From Bradyrhizobium sp. AZCC 1693 (GTDB lineage Bacteria; Pseudomonadota; Alphaproteobacteria; Rhizobiales; Xanthobacteraceae): a stretch of 64,000 bases of DNA. The stretch covers positions 6,757,001 to 6,821,000 of the forward strand of contig NZ_JAZHSD010000001.1 of assembly GCF_036924745.1 (NCBI RefSeq). Reading direction: 5' to 3'. A model generated the notes under the pieces. It was given only the letters and a program-made list of their open reading frames with translations. It was not told where the DNA came from and did not search any database. This document shows, one piece after another, positions 1-7,966 of this stretch (position 1 is its first letter; the number at the start of each line of letters is the position of its first letter). Position numbers and translations under genes: made by a program.

Positions 1-1236
1 GCAGGGATCGAGCAGGCCGATGTGCTGATCGAGCACGGCAATGCGGTCAGTGCGGCGGCCGATGTCGCCGCGCGCAGGTTTCTCTTCGCCGGTGATCAGG
101 CGGAACAAGGTGGTCTTGCCACTCCCGTTGGCGCCGCGGATGGCGATCCGCTCGGGTCCGCGAACGTCGAATGACAGCGGTCCGAACAGATGGCGCTCCC
201 CGATGGCCATCACCACTTCCTTGAAGGCGATGAGTTCGCGCCCGCCGGGCAGGTGGGTGCGCGGCAGATCGATCGAAAGCGGCGTCAGGATCTCGACTTG
301 GGCCTTGGCCATCTCCAGCGCCTCGGCGCGCTCGCCGATCAGGCGGGCGGCGAGTTGGCTTGCGCGCGCGGCGCTGTTCTCGGCGCGCTCCTTCTCGCGG
401 TCCATGAACATCTTGTCCTCGATGCCCTTGGCGCGCCAGGCGCGGCCGGCCTTGTCGCGGCGCGCCTTCTTTTCCCGCGCCTTCTGCAGCGTGCGCTCGG
501 TATTGCGCAAGGCATCCGAGGCGCGCTCGAGATCGTCAGCGGCGCGGACGCGGGCCGCCTCGCGCGCTTGCGTAAAGGCCGACCACGCGCCGCCGAACAG
601 GCTGATACCGATCGGCGTCAGCTCGACGATGCGGTCGACGCGTTCCAATAGCGCGCGGTCGTGGCTGGCGACGAGGACGCCGCCCTGCCAGCGTTCGAGC
701 AACTGCGCCACGGCCTGCCGTCCGTCCGTGTCGAGATTGTTGGTGGGCTCGTCCAGCAGCAGCAGGTCCGGCGCCTCGATCAGGAGGCGCGCCAGCGCGA
801 CCCGCGTTCGCTCGCCGCCGCTCAAGGAGACGATCGGGCGGTGCAGGGGCAACGACGGCAACCCGGCTTCGGCCAACGCCGCCTGTATCCTCGTTTCAAG
901 CATCCAATCCGCGTGCGTAGCGTCATCAAGCGAACCTTCGCCGCGTTCGAGCCGGCGCAGGCGGGCAAGGCCGCCGGCGACGCCGAGCACCTCGTCGACC
1001 GTCAACCGTTCATCGGTCAGTTGCGCGAGCATGCCGATCGAGCCGATGCGTTGCAGCGATCCGCCTGCCGGTTCGATCTCGCCCGCGATCAGGCGAAGCA
1101 ATGTGGATTTGCCGCAGCCATTGCGGCCGACAACGCCGGTGCGCTCGCGCCCGATCGCGAGCGTCAATCCATCGAACAGCGAGCGTCCGTCAGGTGTGGC
1201 GAGGGAGATGGAATCCAGAACGAGAAAGGCAGGCAT
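1..1236 (-). CDS. ABC-F family ATPase, 3' end cut by window edge
   Basis: Soluble duplicated ATPase of the ABC-F class (Uup/EttA-like), which acts on ribosomes rather than in transport; no membrane segment is seen. The reading frame starts at an ATG at 1236 and runs off the window after 412 codons. The first ATPase half has Walker A GRNGCGKS near residue 40, signature LSGGE, and Walker B LLLLDEPTNNLD followed by an SHDR switch. A charged linker rich in Arg, Lys and Glu follows, then the second half with Walker A GANGSGKT. The C-terminal signature and Walker B of the second half lie outside the window. GGAAGC lies just upstream of the start. A second ABC-F gene sits at 59177-60700. The class is certain; the subfamily is not. 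Confidence 0.9.
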   Translation of the reverse strand, partial: MPAFLVLDSISLATPDGRSLFDGLTLAIGRERTGVVGRNGCGKSTLLRLIAGEIEPAGGSLQRIGSIGMLAQLTDERLTVDEVLGVAGGLARLRRLERGEGSLDDATHADWMLETRIQAALAEAGLPSLPLHRPIVSLSGGERTRVALARLLIEAPDLLLLDEPTNNLDTDGRQAVAQLLERWQGGVLVASHDRALLERVDRIVELTPIGISLFGGAWSAFTQAREAARVRAADDLERASDALRNTERTLQKAREKKARRDKAGRAWRAKGIEDKMFMDREKERAENSAARASQLAARLIGERAEALEMAKAQVEILTPLSIDLPRTHLPGGRELIAFKEVVMAIGERHLFGPLSFDVRGPERIAIRGANGSGKTTLFRLITGEEKPARGDIGRRTDRIAVLDQHIGLLDPC

Positions 1237-1294
1237 GGAGAGCTTCCGAAAATGGACTGAGTTCGCGAGGCGCGGTCAGCTTTGCGATGTCCAT
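1190..1294 (-). CDS. Possible leader ORF overlapping the ABC-F start
   Basis: A 34-codon frame begins MDIAKLTAPREL behind a GGAGAG ribosome site and ends inside the ABC-F gene, out of frame with it (the ABC-F start at 1236 lies within this ORF). It could act as an upstream ORF that modulates ABC-F translation, or it may be chance coding. It has no recognisable domain. Confidence 0.2.
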   Translation of the reverse strand: MDIAKLTAPRELSPFSEALHACLSRSGFHLPRHT

Positions 1295-1527
1295 TTCTCT
1301 CTCCAGGGCTTCCAGGTTAAGGCTTCTCTGCGACTTCGTCGGGTTCCAGCCGCCGCGTGTGCGGGGAACTGCAACGATCAATCAATTAGATACGGGTTGC
1401 CGTCATTCGTCCAGCCACCGCAACGTGCGCTGCTTCTGCGCGCCTGGCGGGAATACTTCCCGCCCGGCGGGGTCTGTACCTGCGGCTGGACCATGGACTC
1501 GCTCAGGCAGGAAAACCGGAGGTTCGC

Positions 1528-2103
1528 ATGAAATCGGCAATCAAGCTCGCAACGCTGGCACTGTTTTCGGTGGCTTTGACCGCTTCGCCGCCATCCGTTC
1601 CGGCCTTTGCCGCGGGCGGCGGCAGCGATCCGCCTTCGGCCAGCCCGCCGCCGCCGGACACCAGGCCCGCTCCCCGGTCGAGCTCCAAATCCAAGAAGAA
1701 GCCCACCAAGCAGTCGAGCGCCGACGATGCCGCGTTCCGGCAGGGATACCGTGCCGCTCACGCGACGATCTACGAGCGCAACGATTATGCTGCCGCTATC
1801 GAGCAGCTAAAGGCGCTCGGCCACGACGACAACGCTGGCGTCGCCAACCTGATCGGCTACTCCTACCGCAAGCTCGGCGACTACAAGCTGTCGCAGACCT
1901 GGTACGAGCGCGCGCTGAAGGCGGACCCGAACCATGTGCTGACCTGGCAGTATTACGGGCTGTGGCAGATCGAGCAGGGCAATCGCGATCAGGCGTCGTA
2001 TCATCTAAGCCGGATCGCGGCGATTTGCGGCACGGGCTGCGAGGAGTATCGGTCGTTGGCTGCGGCGCTCGAAAAGCCGCCCGGCACCGGACTCGTTTAT
2101 TGA
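1528..2103 (+). CDS. Secreted TPR-repeat protein
   Basis: A 191-residue exported protein. Residues 1-28 form a signal peptide (Lys near the N-terminus, hydrophobic core, ending PAFA). A Pro/Ser/Lys-rich low-complexity linker follows to about residue 65. Residues about 75-165 carry tetratricopeptide helices, recognisable in LIGYSYRKLGDYKLSQTWYE followed by ALKADPNHVLTWQYYGLWQIE, which matches the TPR pattern of small/large residues and Pro at a repeat end. A GGAGG ribosome site lies at 1518-1522. TPR proteins mediate protein contacts, so a periplasmic scaffold role is likely, but no partner is visible. It converges on the RHH gene across a strong hairpin. Confidence 0.85.
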   Translation: MKSAIKLATLALFSVALTASPPSVPAFAAGGGSDPPSASPPPPDTRPAPRSSSKSKKKPTKQSSADDAAFRQGYRAAHATIYERNDYAAAIEQLKALGHDDNAGVANLIGYSYRKLGDYKLSQTWYERALKADPNHVLTWQYYGLWQIEQGNRDQASYHLSRIAAICGTGCEEYRSLAAALEKPPGTGLVY

Positions 2104-2117
2104 GCGTTGCGATGAAG

Positions 2118-2150
2118 CAGGGCGGGCGCGCCTGCGACGCGCTCGCCCTG
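2118..2150. terminator. Bidirectional hairpin between converging genes
   Basis: A 13-bp stem (2118-2130 with 2138-2150, one G-T pair) around a 7-nt loop lies between the converging TPR and RHH genes. No clear T-run follows, so termination is inferred from position and stem strength. Confidence 0.5.
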
Positions 2151-2159
2151 ATCCAAGCC

Positions 2160-2417
2160 TTAAGCTTGCGGCCGCGGCCCGTCCGGCGCGGTGGTCGGCA
2201 TGGCGCGGGTGCGGAAATAATCGAGCACGAAGAGACGGATCGCCGAGGACAGATTGCCCTGCTGGCGGTTACTGTCGATCTCGCCGACCAGCTCGGACAA
2301 GGTCATGTTCCGGAGCCCCGAGATTTCCTTCATGCCGTTCCAGAAAGCCTCTTCGAGGCTGACGCTGGTCTTGTGGCCGGCGACCACGATCGAGCGCTTG
2401 ACGACGGGTGACTTCAT
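2160..2417 (-). CDS. Ribbon-helix-helix domain protein (RHH_4)
   Basis: An 85-residue protein matching the RHH_4 family: a KRSIVVAGHKTSVSLEEAFW strand/helix start, then MTLSELVGEID and a LSSAIRLFVLDYF helix. Family members are small and found mostly in Alphaproteobacteria; the fold binds DNA as a dimer in other RHH families, but the target here is unknown. The start codon overlaps the stop of the upstream DUF4169 gene (ATGA, 2414-2417), so the two are translationally coupled. This pairing suggests a joint role. Confidence 0.85.
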   Translation of the reverse strand: MKSPVVKRSIVVAGHKTSVSLEEAFWNGMKEISGLRNMTLSELVGEIDSNRQQGNLSSAIRLFVLDYFRTRAMPTTAPDGPRPQA

Positions 2418-2632
2418 GACGCGTCTCCGTCATCGAGCTTGTGCTGGTCCAAGAAATGCTGATCCAAGAGATGCTGATCCAAGAGATCGCCGGCGCGATC
2501 CTTGCGACGTCCATCGAGCGCGCGTTCGGCCTTGGTCCGGCCGAACCGTGCGCGGTTGGCATCGGCCTGCCTTGCCGATTGTTCCCGTTCGCTACGCTTC
2601 TTGAATCGCTTCAGGTTGATCACGTCTCCCAT
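2414..2632 (-). CDS. DUF4169 family protein with LDQH repeats
   Basis: A 72-residue basic protein. Its N-terminus, MGDVINLKRFKKR then ANRARFGRTKAERA, is the DUF4169 signature. I place the start at 2632 because this methionine begins the conserved domain; an upstream in-frame ATG would add 11 unmatched residues. The C-terminal third is unusual: three consecutive 5-residue units ending in LDQH (LLDQH, LLDQH, FLDQH), encoded by a 15-bp tandem repeat at about 2440-2485. The function of DUF4169 is unknown. The gene overlaps the downstream RHH_4 gene by four bases. Confidence 0.8.
   Translation of the reverse strand: MGDVINLKRFKKRSEREQSARQADANRARFGRTKAERALDGRRKDRAGDLLDQHLLDQHFLDQHKLDDGDAS
2440..2485 (-). 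repeat. 15-bp tandem repeat inside the DUF4169 gene
   Basis: Three copies of a 15-bp unit (GATCCAAGAGATGCT read on the + strand, with small changes) encode the LDQH repeats. Multiples of 15 bp keep the frame, so copy number could change without breaking the gene. Confidence 0.75.
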
Positions 2633-2904
2633 GTTCGCCTCCATCATCCGGCGGCTCGAAGGCATGATAATTCATAGGCTGGAAAAATGTCGTCGTGTCG
2701 TGCGCAGGCAAATTGGATGGTCATTCGGAATCCCCGTGTAGCGCTCTTTGATAGCATCAAAAAATAAATTTCACTCTGCGAAAACCGAATAATTCATGCT
2801 CCTACCATGCGTCAACGCAACCACAATAGATGATCAACCTCATTCTCTACGTATGATCCATAATAAATATCTCTGACCCGTAGTTTCCCGGGGGCGGCTT
2901 GCGA

Positions 2905-4320
2905 TCAGCCCGGGTGTGTCATTTTGTCCGGCTGCACCAGGCGTTCGAATTCGGCGGCGTTCACAAAGCCGAGGCGCACGGCCTCTTCCTTCAATGTTGT
3001 TCCGCGCGCGTGCGCCGATTTGGCGACCTTCGCCGCGTTGTCGTATCCGATCTTCGGAGCCAGCGCGGTGACCAGCATCAGCGAGCGCTCCATCAATTCG
3101 CGAATTCGCTTTTCGTCGGCGCGTATGCCCACCACGCAATGTTCGGTGAACGAGCGCGCCGCGTCCGACAGCAGTTGAATGGAATGTATCATACAATATG
3201 CCAGCACCGGCTTGTAAACATTCAATTCGAAATGTCCCTGGCTCCCGGCAATGGTGACGGCTGTCTGGTTACCGAACACCTGGCAGCAAACCATGGTCAT
3301 CGCTTCGCACTGGGTCGGGTTGACCTTGCCGGGCATGATCGACGAGCCCGGTTCGTTTTCCGGCAGGATCAATTCGCCGAGACCGGAGCGCGGGCCCGAG
3401 CCCAGCAGGCGAATGTCATTGGCGATCTTGAACAGTCCGGTCGCCACTGAATTGATCGCGCCATGCACCATGACATAGGCGTCGTTGGAAGCCAGTGCCT
3501 CGAACTTGTTGGGCGCGCTGCTGAACGGCTGTCGTGTGATTTTGGCGACGTGCCTGGCGAACAGTTTTGCAAATCCCGGTTTCGAGTTGAGGCCGGTGCC
3601 GACGGCTGTTCCGCCCTGCGCCAGCGGGAACAAATCCTTGACCGCGATGCGCAGCCGCGCGATGCCGCTTTCGACCTGCGCGGCGTAGCCCGAGAATTCC
3701 TGTCCCAGCGTCAGCGGCGTCGCATCCTGGGTGTGGGTGCGCCCGATCTTGACGATCTTTGCGAACGCCTTTTCCTTCTTGCGCAATTCGCGATGCAGTT
3801 CGCTGAGCGCCGGAATCAGGTCGGCGATGATGCGTCCCGCGGCAGCGATATGCATCGCCGTCGGAAATGAATCGTTCGACGACTGACTCATGTTGACGTG
3901 GTCGTTGGGATGAACCGGTTTCTTGGCGCCGAGTTCGCCGCCCAGCATCTGATTGGCGCGGTTGGCAATCACCTCGTTGAGGTTCATGTTGGTCTGGGTG
4001 CCGGAGCCGGTCTGCCAGACGACCAGAGGAAAGTGATCGTCAAGCTTGCCTTCGATCACCTCGCGTGCGGCGCGGATGATGGCGCCGGCGCGGCGCGCAT
4101 CGAGCAATCCGAGTTCCCGGTTGGTCTGGGCGGCGGCGAGTTTGACGATGCCGAGCGCATGGACGATCGCGATCGGCATGCGATCCTGCCCGATCTTGAA
4201 ATTCTGTCGCGAGCGTTCGGTCTGCGCGCCCCAATAGCGGTCGGCGGGAACGTCGATCGGACCGAAGCTGTCGGTCTCGCTGCGGGTGGATTTGTTTCCA
4301 GATGTTTCTGATCGAGCCAT
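2905..4320 (-). CDS. fumC: Fumarate hydratase class II
   Basis: Converts fumarate and water to L-malate in the TCA cycle; the class II enzyme is an iron-free homotetramer. The 471-residue length fits. Landmarks are [13 protein letters not shown] near residue 105, [10 protein letters not shown] near 148, [12 protein letters not shown] with the proton-relay His near 196, and the signature loop [13 protein letters not shown] at 325-337 with the catalytic Ser. I prefer the start at 4320 (MARSETSG) over an ATG at 4362, whose extra 14 residues match nothing in the family. It lies downstream of sspB in the same direction with a 72-bp gap. Confidence 0.97.
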   Translation of the reverse strand: MARSETSGNKSTRSETDSFGPIDVPADRYWGAQTERSRQNFKIGQDRMPIAIVHALGIVKLAAAQTNRELGLLDARRAGAIIRAAREVIEGKLDDHFPLVVWQTGSGTQTNMNLNEVIANRANQMLGGELGAKKPVHPNDHVNMSQSSNDSFPTAMHIAAAGRIIADLIPALSELHRELRKKEKAFAKIVKIGRTHTQDATPLTLGQEFSGYAAQVESGIARLRIAVKDLFPLAQGGTAVGTGLNSKPGFAKLFARHVAKITRQPFSSAPNKFEALASNDAYVMVHGAINSVATGLFKIANDIRLLGSGPRSGLGELILPENEPGSSIMPGKVNPTQCEAMTMVCCQVFGNQTAVTIAGSQGHFELNVYKPVLAYCMIHSIQLLSDAARSFTEHCVVGIRADEKRIRELMERSLMLVTALAPKIGYDNAAKVAKSAHARGTTLKEEAVRLGFVNAAEFERLVQPDKMTHPG

Positions 4321-4392
4321 GCGAAGTGTCCGTTGCGCCGTGAAATGGCGGAACGTGTACACTACAGCGTAGCCGATTTTCTCGCGCTTGGA

Positions 4393-4908
4393 TTATTTCT
4401 TGCGGAAACGATCCAGCCGCACCACTTCCGCGCCTTCGCCAGTCTTCGCCGGCTCGTCCTTGCTTTCCGCGGCGGGCTCCGGCGCGGCGACGGGCAGGGC
4501 GGAGGGAGCGGGAACGGCCGGCAGCTTCGCCGCCGACGCCTCGGCCGCTGTTTCTGCCGGTTCGAATTGCAGTCCGAACTGCACCGAAGGATCGAGGAAG
4601 CTCTTGATCGCCGCGAACGGAACCACCAGCCGCTCGGGGATGCCGCCGAACGACAGGCCGACCTCGAAACGATCCTCCGTCACCACAAGGTCCCAGAACT
4701 GATGCTGCAGGATGATCGTCATCTCTTCCGGATATTGCGCCAAAAGCCGCGGCGACAGCTTCACTCCGTCGGCGGTGGACAGGAAGGTGATGAAGAAATG
4801 ATGCTCGCCCGGCAGGCCGTGTTCGGCGGCGTCGGTCAGCACGCGGCGCAGCACCCCGCGCAGCGCGTCGCGCGCCAGCACGTCATAACGGATGTGATCG
4901 GTCGCCAT
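4393..4908 (-). CDS. sspB: ClpXP adaptor SspB
   Basis: SspB binds the ssrA tag on proteins released by tmRNA and tethers them to ClpX for degradation. The 171-residue protein has the folded tag-binding domain to about residue 115 (HFFITFLSTADGV, then FWDLVVTEDRFEVGLSFGG and RLVVPFAAIKSF). An Ala/Pro/Glu-rich flexible linker follows, ending in VVRLDRFRKK, the conserved C-terminal ClpX-docking tail. The divergent alphaproteobacterial form is recognised by length and this tail. The ssrA gene lies immediately upstream in the same orientation (about 5041-5375). Confidence 0.95.
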   Translation of the reverse strand: MATDHIRYDVLARDALRGVLRRVLTDAAEHGLPGEHHFFITFLSTADGVKLSPRLLAQYPEEMTIILQHQFWDLVVTEDRFEVGLSFGGIPERLVVPFAAIKSFLDPSVQFGLQFEPAETAAEASAAKLPAVPAPSALPVAAPEPAAESKDEPAKTGEGAEVVRLDRFRKK

Positions 4909-5040
4909 GGTCGTCCTGTTACGTTGAATGGCCGCCGGTCCCCCGACTCGCCCCTTTGTCCATGCTACCCCGGCGAGAGCCGCAGGTCAGCAGGCGCGAC
5001 GGAGCGAATTTGCGGCAGAACGGCGTCATCGGCCGGAAAT

Positions 5041-5083
5041 AAAAAAGAATAAAGTGGAGGCTTCTGTTGCCAGGTGCCTCCGA
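5041..5083 (-). terminator. Terminal hairpin and T-run of ssrA
   Basis: Reading the minus strand, GGAGGC and GCCTCC form a 6-bp stem closed by a 13-nt loop, followed by a T-rich run (TTTATTCTTTTTT). It ends the ssrA transcript; the stem probably also belongs to the mature coding piece. Confidence 0.75.
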
Positions 5084-5375
5084 ACCCCGCCTAGCGGAGC
5101 TTAACCCACCAGGACTTTAGACTTGGTCTTTCAAACTGCGTTACGCAGCCTGAGCAACCGGAGCATAGTTGTCGTTTGCAACTATTGCATAGCCCGATAA
5201 CGGCGGAACCATACCGGGAAAAAACTCGCCCTTTACGCCCTCGTCGATCCTGGTTCGCCCCCGCCGAAACCCATCCTGAAAGGGTGGGCTTGGGTGGAGG
5301 CGCCGGGTACTGCCCCCGGGTCCGAATGGTTTATTACGACGGTCATTTATTTCCATAGCCGGCGAACCGGCACCC
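5041..5375 (-). ncRNA. ssrA: Two-piece (permuted) tmRNA
   Basis: Trans-translation RNA with the circular permutation typical of Alphaproteobacteria. Read on the minus strand, the acceptor piece comes first (about 5375-5291): its T arm is CCGGG, loop GGCAGTA, CCCGG, followed by CGCCTCC and A. After a short spacer the coding piece begins at about 5262 with GGGGGCGAACCAGGATCGAC, resembling the 5' end of one-piece tmRNAs. GGGGGCG pairs with CGCCTCC over 7 bp (one G-U) to rebuild the acceptor stem. The resume codon GCA at 5179 opens the tag ANDNYAPVAQAA, ending in TAA at 5141-5143. The encoded 3' tail reads ACCCA rather than ACCA, so CCA is probably added after processing. Ends of the acceptor piece are approximate. 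Confidence 0.93.
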
Positions 5376-5781
5376 CCAATATAGGGTGCAAGTTTGGAGA
5401 AAAATAGGGCCGGGGGCGCTGAACGGGTGGGGAACGCGGGGTAATACTTTCGGTTTGATGTCGCCCAGTTGCGGTTTCGCCACGGAATCGACCATTCCCG
5501 AACCCGGCGTTTGCGGTCGCGTCCCGGCGCTGCATGATTTTTAGCCGCGCCAAGATGCGGGTCGTGGCGCTGATCGGCTATTTGTTCGAGAGTGCTGCGG
5601 CGCGCCAATCGCAAAAGTTGCGATCTGTGGCTTTGAGACTTGATTTGCCATCCGGCTCGGAAGCGTTTTGGGTTTTGCTGGCGTTGTCTGAGGAAACTCG
5701 CTAGGCAGTTTCCGGGACAAGCATCCAATCCAGGTTATCCAAGCAACGGGCTCGAAGCCCGCTTTGGGGGGAGGAGTATCC
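5376..5781. other. Non-coding stretch between ssrA and tctB
   Basis: About 400 bases separate the divergent ssrA and tct genes. It must hold the ssrA promoter (minus) and the tct promoter (plus), but I could not fix convincing boxes. A ribosome site (GGGGGGAGGAG) for tctB ends it. Frames open here show no domain. Confidence 0.5.
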
Positions 5782-6282
5782 ATGAACGACTCGCCGGGCC
5801 ATACGCCGGTTGAATCTATCCTGCCGAAATGGGTCCGCGGCCCGCAGGATTTTATCGGCGGCCTTGCGCTGATGGGCATCGCGCTGTTCGCCCTTTGGGC
5901 GTCCAGCGACCTGCAGGGCATGCGCGGATTCTCGTTCGGCGCCGGCACCGCGCCGCGGATGTTCGGATTTCTGCTGCTGGGCCTGGGCGCTGCCGTCACC
6001 GCCGTCGGTGTTTTGACCGAAGGCACACACCTTGCGAAATACCACTGGCGGGGTCCGCTGTTTGTGTCGCTGGCGATCCTGTCGTTTGCCCTTACGATCC
6101 GGCCGATGGGAATGATCTTCGCCGCCATGACAAGCTTTATGATCTCGGCATGCGGAACACCGGAGACACGGTGGATAGAAACGCTGATCGTCGGCGCCTG
6201 CCTTACGACGTTCTGCGCCCTGTTGTTTCCTTACGCGCTCGGTCTGCCTTTGCAGCTCCTGCCGACATTCATGATCCGGTGA
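5782..6282 (+). CDS. tctB: Tripartite tricarboxylate transporter small membrane subunit
   Basis: The small integral subunit of a TTT-family (TctCBA) secondary transporter. The 166-residue protein has four hydrophobic segments, with GGLALMGIALFALWAS and an FGAGTAPRMFGFLLLGLG region typical of TctB. I start it at 5782 (MNDSPGH) because a strong GGGGGGAGGAG lies 6 bases upstream; a TTG at 5764 is less likely. tctA follows after 7 bases and tctC after a hairpin, so the three form one operon. The substrate cannot be read from the sequence. Confidence 0.9.
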   Translation: MNDSPGHTPVESILPKWVRGPQDFIGGLALMGIALFALWASSDLQGMRGFSFGAGTAPRMFGFLLLGLGAAVTAVGVLTEGTHLAKYHWRGPLFVSLAILSFALTIRPMGMIFAAMTSFMISACGTPETRWIETLIVGACLTTFCALLFPYALGLPLQLLPTFMIR

Positions 6283-6289
6283 GGGCGTG

Positions 6290-7855
6290 ATGGGTGATAT
6301 TTTCTCAAACCTTGGACTCGGCTTCGGCGTCGTTTTCAACCTCGTGCAGTGGACGCCGGCCTTTCTCGGCGGGACGTCAATTCCGATTCCCGTCAACATT
6401 CTGCTGTGCCTGATCGGCGCACTGGTCGGCACGCTTGTCGGCGTGTTGCCGGGCATCGGCACCATCGCCACAGTGGCCATGTTGCTTCCGATCACGTTTG
6501 GCCTGCCGCCGGTGGGTGCGCTGATCATGCTGGCCGGCATCTATTATGGTGCGCAGTATGGCGGCTCGACCACGTCGATCCTGGTCAACATCCCCGGTGA
6601 GGCCGGGTCTGTGGTCACCGCGCTCGATGGCTTCCAGATGGCCAAACAGGGCCGCGCCGGTCCGGCGCTGGCGATCGCAGCCATCGGATCGTTCTTCGCC
6701 GGCTGCGTCGCGACCGTTCTGATCGCCGTGCTGGGCGCGCCGCTCACCAAGCTGGCGCTTGCCTTCGGACCTGCCGAATATTTCTCGCTGATGGTGCTCG
6801 GCCTGATCTTCGCGGTCGTGCTGGCGAAGGGTTCGGTGCTGAAGGCGATCGCGATGATCGTGCTGGGCTTGCTGCTGTCGATGGTGGGATCCGACATCGA
6901 AACCGGTGCCTCGCGCATGGCCTTCAACATTCCCGAACTGGCCGACGGTCTCGGCTTCGCCACGGTGGCGATGGGCCTGTTCGGGTTTGCGGAGATCATC
7001 CGCAATCTCGATGCCGGCGGCGAAAGCGATCGCGAACTGGTTCAGCAGAAGGTCACGGGCCTGATGCCGACCAAGAAGGACATGATCGATTCCACGCCGG
7101 CGATCCTGCGCGGCACCGTGCTCGGATCGATCCTCGGCATCTTGCCGGGCGGCGGCGCCGTGATCGCATCGTTCGCGGCCTATACGCTCGAAAAGAAGGT
7201 TTCGAAAACGCCCCAGAAGTTCGGCCGCGGCGCGATCCAGGGTGTTGCGGCGCCTGAAAGCGCCAACAATGCCGCCGCCCAGACCTCGTTCATCCCGCTC
7301 TTGACGCTCGGCATTCCGCCGAACGCGGTGATGGCGCTGATGGTCGGCGCGATGACCATTCACGGCATCGTGCCCGGTCCTCAGGTGATGCAGAAGCAGC
7401 CGGAACTCGTCTGGGGCATGATCGCCTCGATGTGGGTCGGCAATTTGATGCTGCTCATCATCAACCTGCCGCTGGTCGGCATCTGGGTGCGGCTCTTGCG
7501 CGTGCCGTATCGCCTGATGTTCCCGTCCATCGTGATCTTCTGTTCCATCGGCATCTACTCGGTGAACAACGCCCCGGTCGACGTCGTGCTTGCCGGTGCG
7601 TTCGGGCTGGTCGGCTACTGGCTGATCAAGCACGATTTCGAGCCGGCGCCGCTGTTGCTCGGCATGGTGCTCGGGCCGTTGATGGAAGAGAACCTGCGAC
7701 GGGCGCTTCTGATCTCGCGCGGTGACTGGTCAGTGTTCCTGACCCGCCCGTTGTCGGCGGTGCTGATGGCGATTGCCGCCGCCCTGCTCGTGCTGGCCGT
7801 TCTGCCAACGCTGCGCAAGAAGCGCGACGAGGTGTTCGTCGAGTCCGAGAACTAA
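6290..7855 (+). CDS. tctA: Tripartite tricarboxylate transporter large membrane subunit
   Basis: The 521-residue large permease subunit of a TTT transporter, highly hydrophobic with about 11-12 membrane segments. The conserved family motif GVLPGIGTIATVAMLLPITF lies near residue 60, and its second-half counterpart, LGILPGGGAVIASFAAY followed by QGVAAPESANNAA, near 280-330. The length is normal. It starts at ATG 6290, preceded by an in-frame GTG at 6287. tctB lies immediately upstream, and the binding protein follows. Confidence 0.95.
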   Translation: MGDIFSNLGLGFGVVFNLVQWTPAFLGGTSIPIPVNILLCLIGALVGTLVGVLPGIGTIATVAMLLPITFGLPPVGALIMLAGIYYGAQYGGSTTSILVNIPGEAGSVVTALDGFQMAKQGRAGPALAIAAIGSFFAGCVATVLIAVLGAPLTKLALAFGPAEYFSLMVLGLIFAVVLAKGSVLKAIAMIVLGLLLSMVGSDIETGASRMAFNIPELADGLGFATVAMGLFGFAEIIRNLDAGGESDRELVQQKVTGLMPTKKDMIDSTPAILRGTVLGSILGILPGGGAVIASFAAYTLEKKVSKTPQKFGRGAIQGVAAPESANNAAAQTSFIPLLTLGIPPNAVMALMVGAMTIHGIVPGPQVMQKQPELVWGMIASMWVGNLMLLIINLPLVGIWVRLLRVPYRLMFPSIVIFCSIGIYSVNNAPVDVVLAGAFGLVGYWLIKHDFEPAPLLLGMVLGPLMEENLRRALLISRGDWSVFLTRPLSAVLMAIAAALLVLAVLPTLRKKRDEVFVESEN

Positions 7856-7913
7856 CCTGCGGCGGTGCGCCGCAGGCCGAGGTCTGTTCGACCCCGGGTG
7901 AAATGCTAAAGAG

Positions 7914-7943
7914 CAAATGCCGGCTTGGGAGAGCCGGCATTTG
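7914..7943 (+). terminator. 12-bp hairpin between tctA and tctC
   Basis: CAAATGCCGGCT and AGCCGGCATTTG pair perfectly around a 6-nt loop, followed by TTTAAGG. Lying 24 bp before the binding-protein gene, it may be a processing or partial-termination site giving tctC its own transcript level. Confidence 0.6.
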
Positions 7944-7966
7944 TTTAAGGGCTGAAGGATTTCATC

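Noticed and set aside
41..1531. Long open frame on the + strand opposite the ABC-F gene
   Set aside because: Arg/Ser-rich translation with no domain; the minus strand encodes a clear ABC-F ATPase. Long antisense frames are normal in GC-rich DNA.
6377..7633. Long minus-strand frame opposite tctA
   Set aside because: Asp/His/Arg-rich and without family features; tctA on the + strand is unambiguous.
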